Positions 62,131 through 64,000 of a stretch of DNA of 64,000 bases are shown one piece after another (within the stretch, counting starts at the first letter, position 1; every line of letters starts with the position of its first letter). Under the pieces are notes generated by a model. That model was not told the DNA's origin, searched no databases, and was given only the letters and a program-made list of their open reading frames with translations. This DNA is from an uncultured Clostridia bacterium. GTDB lineage: Bacteria; Bacillota; Clostridia; Christensenellales; Aristaeellaceae. The DNA is taken from positions 9,817-73,816 of the forward strand of contig CAKTXR010000012.1 in assembly GCA_934631025.1 (NCBI GenBank), written 5' to 3'. Both the position numbers and the translations under genes were made by a program.

Positions 62131-62772
62131 ATGAAAGAACTCATCGCCCGCGATCTCCTCTCCATCGGCGCGGTTTTCCTGCGCCCCGAAGAGCCCTTCA
62201 CCTGGGCCAGCGGCATCAAGAGCCCCATCTACTGCGACAACCGCCTGACGCTGACCGCCCCCGCCGTGCGCAACGACGTTGAAAACGGCCTTGTCGAGCT
62301 GATTCGGCGCGAATATCCGGACGCGCAGGTGCTGATGGGCACCTCGACCGCCGGCATCGCCCACGCCGCCATCGCCGCGCACATCATGGGACTGCCCATG
62401 GGCTATGTACGCTCCGGCGCGAAAGATCACGGCCGCAACAACCGCATTGAGGGCAAGCTCGAGGCAGGTCAGCGCGTCGTCGTCGTCGAGGATCTGATCT
62501 CGACCGCAGGCAGCGCGCTGGACGTTGTGGAAGCGCTGCGCGAGGCCGGCGCGGAGGTGCTGGGCATCGCCAGCCTGTTCACCTACGGCATGAAGAAGGG
62601 CCTTGACCGCATGGCCGCCGCGAATGTGCGCAACGTGTCGCTGACCGATTTCGACGCCGTTGTGACCGTGGCCGCGCGGGACGGCCTGATTCAGAGCGGC
62701 GACGTGGCCCGCCTGCTCGCCTTCCGCGATCATCCCGAGGACGAAAGCTGGATTGGAGGAAAGCACGCATGA
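62131..62772 (+). CDS. pyrE: Orotate phosphoribosyltransferase
   Basis: 213-aa PRT-fold enzyme; joins orotate and PRPP. The PRPP loop is VVVVEDLISTAGSA, with the substrate loop GAKDHGRNN and the N-terminal FTWASGIKSPIYCDNR. The ATG at 62131 has AAAGGA 11 bases upstream. pyrB overlaps its stop by 4 bases (ATGA). Confidence 0.97.
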   Translation: MKELIARDLLSIGAVFLRPEEPFTWASGIKSPIYCDNRLTLTAPAVRNDVENGLVELIRREYPDAQVLMGTSTAGIAHAAIAAHIMGLPMGYVRSGAKDHGRNNRIEGKLEAGQRVVVVEDLISTAGSALDVVEALREAGAEVLGIASLFTYGMKKGLDRMAAANVRNVSLTDFDAVVTVAARDGLIQSGDVARLLAFRDHPEDESWIGGKHA

Positions 62773-63683
62773 GAAACCTCATTGACATACTCGATCTCTC
62801 CACCGCTGAAATCGACGAGCTGCTGAATAAGGCCAACGACATCATCGCCCATCCCGACGTTTACCGCGAAAAATGCCGCTACAAAAAGCTGGCGACGCTG
62901 TTTTTCGAGCCCTCCACCCGCACGCGGCTGAGCTTTGAAGCCGCCATGTACGAGCTGGGCGGGCAGGTGCTGGGCTTCTCGGAAGCGTCATCCTCGTCCG
63001 CGTCGAAGGGCGAGAGCGTCGCCGACACCGTGCGCGTCGTGGGCGGCTATGCCGACATCATCGCCATGCGCCATCCCAAGGAGGGCGCGCCGCTGGTGGC
63101 CTCGATGGTCAGCGAGGTGCCGATCATCAACGCGGGCGACGGCGGCCACAACCACCCCACTCAGACGCTGACCGATCTGCTGACCATCTCCCGCGAAAAG
63201 GGACGGCTGGACAATTTCACGATCGGCTTCTGCGGCGATCTGAAATTCGGCCGCACCGTTCATTCGCTCATCGCCGCGCTCTCGCGCTATGAAAACGTGA
63301 AATTCGTGCTGATCTCTCCCGCCGAGCTGAAGCTGCCCAGCTACATCAAAAAGGAGATTCTTCAGGCGAAGAACCTCGAATACATTCAGACGACCGATCT
63401 GGAGGCCGTCATGCCCCAGCTGGACGTGCTCTACATGACCCGCGTGCAGCGCGAGCGCTTCTTCAACGAGGAGGATTACCTGCGCCTGAAGGACAGCTAC
63501 ATCCTCACGCCCGAAAAGCTGCAATCAGCCAAGGACGACATGATCATCCTCCACCCGCTGCCCCGCGTCAACGAAATCTCGACCGCCGTGGACAAGGACA
63601 AGCGCGCCTGCTACTTCAAACAGGCCAAATACGGAAAGTTCGTCCGCATGGCGCTCATACTCAAGCTGCTGGAGGTGGAATAA
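62769..63683 (+). CDS. pyrB: Aspartate carbamoyltransferase catalytic chain
   Basis: 304-aa enzyme, first committed step of pyrimidine synthesis. The carbamoyl phosphate loop is STRTR at 49-53; the lid Ser/Lys loop SSSASKGES, NAGDGGHNHPTQTL and HPLPRVNEI are diagnostic. The sequence is of the type that pairs with a regulatory PyrI chain, whose gene follows directly. Confidence 0.97.
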   Translation: MRNLIDILDLSTAEIDELLNKANDIIAHPDVYREKCRYKKLATLFFEPSTRTRLSFEAAMYELGGQVLGFSEASSSSASKGESVADTVRVVGGYADIIAMRHPKEGAPLVASMVSEVPIINAGDGGHNHPTQTLTDLLTISREKGRLDNFTIGFCGDLKFGRTVHSLIAALSRYENVKFVLISPAELKLPSYIKKEILQAKNLEYIQTTDLEAVMPQLDVLYMTRVQRERFFNEEDYLRLKDSYILTPEKLQSAKDDMIILHPLPRVNEISTAVDKDKRACYFKQAKYGKFVRMALILKLLEVE

Positions 63684-64000
63684 ATGAATATCGATTCGAT
63701 TCACAACGGCATCGTGCTCGACCACATCAAGGCCGGCAAGAGCATGGAAATCTATAAATTCCTCAATCTGGACGTGCTGACCTGCTCCGTGGCCATCATC
63801 AAGAACGTCAACAGCCGCAAGATGGGCAAAAAGGACATCATCAAGATCGACACCGATCTGGACGTCGACCTCGACCTGCTGGGCTTCATCGACCCGGACA
63901 TCACCGTCAACATCATCCGGGACGGTGTACAGACCGACTGCTCCGGCATGCGCGTTGCACTGGACTGCGCAAACGGCAGCTCCTCTGCCACCGCAGAAGA
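63684..64000 (+). CDS. pyrI: Aspartate carbamoyltransferase regulatory chain, 5' part, running into GlmM-like sequence
   Basis: Residues 1-81 are good PyrI: MNIDSIHNGIVLDHIKAGKS, NSRKMGKKDIIKID, IDPDITVNIIRDG. A normal PyrI would continue with its Zn-binding C-terminus. Here the frame reads VQTDCSGMRVALDCANGSSSATAE, like the phosphoglucosamine mutase GlmM stretch SGLKVALDCANG. Codon use also changes: three GCA in a dozen codons, against GCC/GCG before. The join is near 63927. Likely a contig chimera; a real rearrangement is less likely. Confidence 0.85.
   Translation, partial: MNIDSIHNGIVLDHIKAGKSMEIYKFLNLDVLTCSVAIIKNVNSRKMGKKDIIKIDTDLDVDLDLLGFIDPDITVNIIRDGVQTDCSGMRVALDCANGSSSATAE

Noticed and set aside
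1..64000. CRISPR arrays, tRNA/rRNA genes, insertion sequences, prophage or integrases
   Set aside because: None seen on reading both strands; no regularly spaced repeats, transposase or tRNA cloverleaf was noticed.

Overview
The window reads as a stretch of a GC-rich, spore-forming Gram-positive anaerobe of the class Clostridia, probably an uncultured gut lineage. The evidence is a tyrosyl T-box leader, the Firmicutes-type rplU-prp-rpmA operon with a cleavable L27 N-terminus, a sepF/yggT/ylmH/divIVA cell-division cluster, CotF-like spore coat genes, class 1B dihydroorotate dehydrogenase (PyrD+PyrK), and a glutaminyl-tRNA synthetase. Genes are densely packed, intergenic promoters are mostly clean sigma-A type, and many long antisense open frames are high-GC shadows. 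Assignment below class level is not possible from the sequence alone.

Layout. 1-5000: the end of an ion-pumping membrane complex operon, with three tandem antiporter-like subunits and a terminator. 5069-10002: a small lipoprotein, a metallophosphoesterase/AraC pair, and the divergent uxuA plus SDR reductase genes for hexuronate breakdown. 10304-13210: a secreted protein with eight Big2 Ig-like domains and an NlpC/P60-like end. 13462-17175 (minus): a repair/acetyltransferase/NUDIX group behind the L21-Prp-L27 operon. 17253-20446: an AraC regulator, a coiled-coil membrane protein, deoD and a HAD phosphatase. 20606-28238 (minus): a sugar dehydrogenase, rluD-type synthase, lspA, then the ylm/sepF cluster headed by an HlyD-like protein. 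28374-33433: lgt, pncB, an acetylxylan-esterase-like enzyme, two spore coat genes and recX.

33441-41676 holds a three-gene carbohydrate operon (Gfo/Idh/MocA dehydrogenase, TIM-barrel isomerase, zinc-phospholipase-like/NPCBM protein), a beta-lactamase-fold hydrolase, lysA, and an overlapping pair led by a possible FAD protein and ending in a clear FAD oxidoreductase. 41697-46477 holds T-box-controlled tyrS, a YigZ protein, a small P-loop kinase and a GH5-like glycosidase. 46843-58146 holds an AlkZ-type glycosylase, an alpha/beta hydrolase, a CapA-like protein, a second isomerase, a two-component system, glnS and a toroid-lyase-like protein. 58293-64000 is the pyrimidine operon pyrC-K-D-F-E-B-I.

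Functionally the window mixes housekeeping with intracellular processing of plant-derived sugars. The carbohydrate enzymes seen here lack signal peptides, which suggests import of oligosaccharides followed by cytoplasmic breakdown. The points most worth checking are: the pyrI frame, which turns into a GlmM-like sequence with different codon use at about 63927 (probable chimeric join); the pyrC leader, which combines a PyrR-type attenuator with an in-frame leader reading frame; a 12-base motif shared by three sugar-gene intergenic regions; and several unrecognised domain combinations. No tRNA, rRNA, CRISPR array, insertion sequence or prophage was seen.
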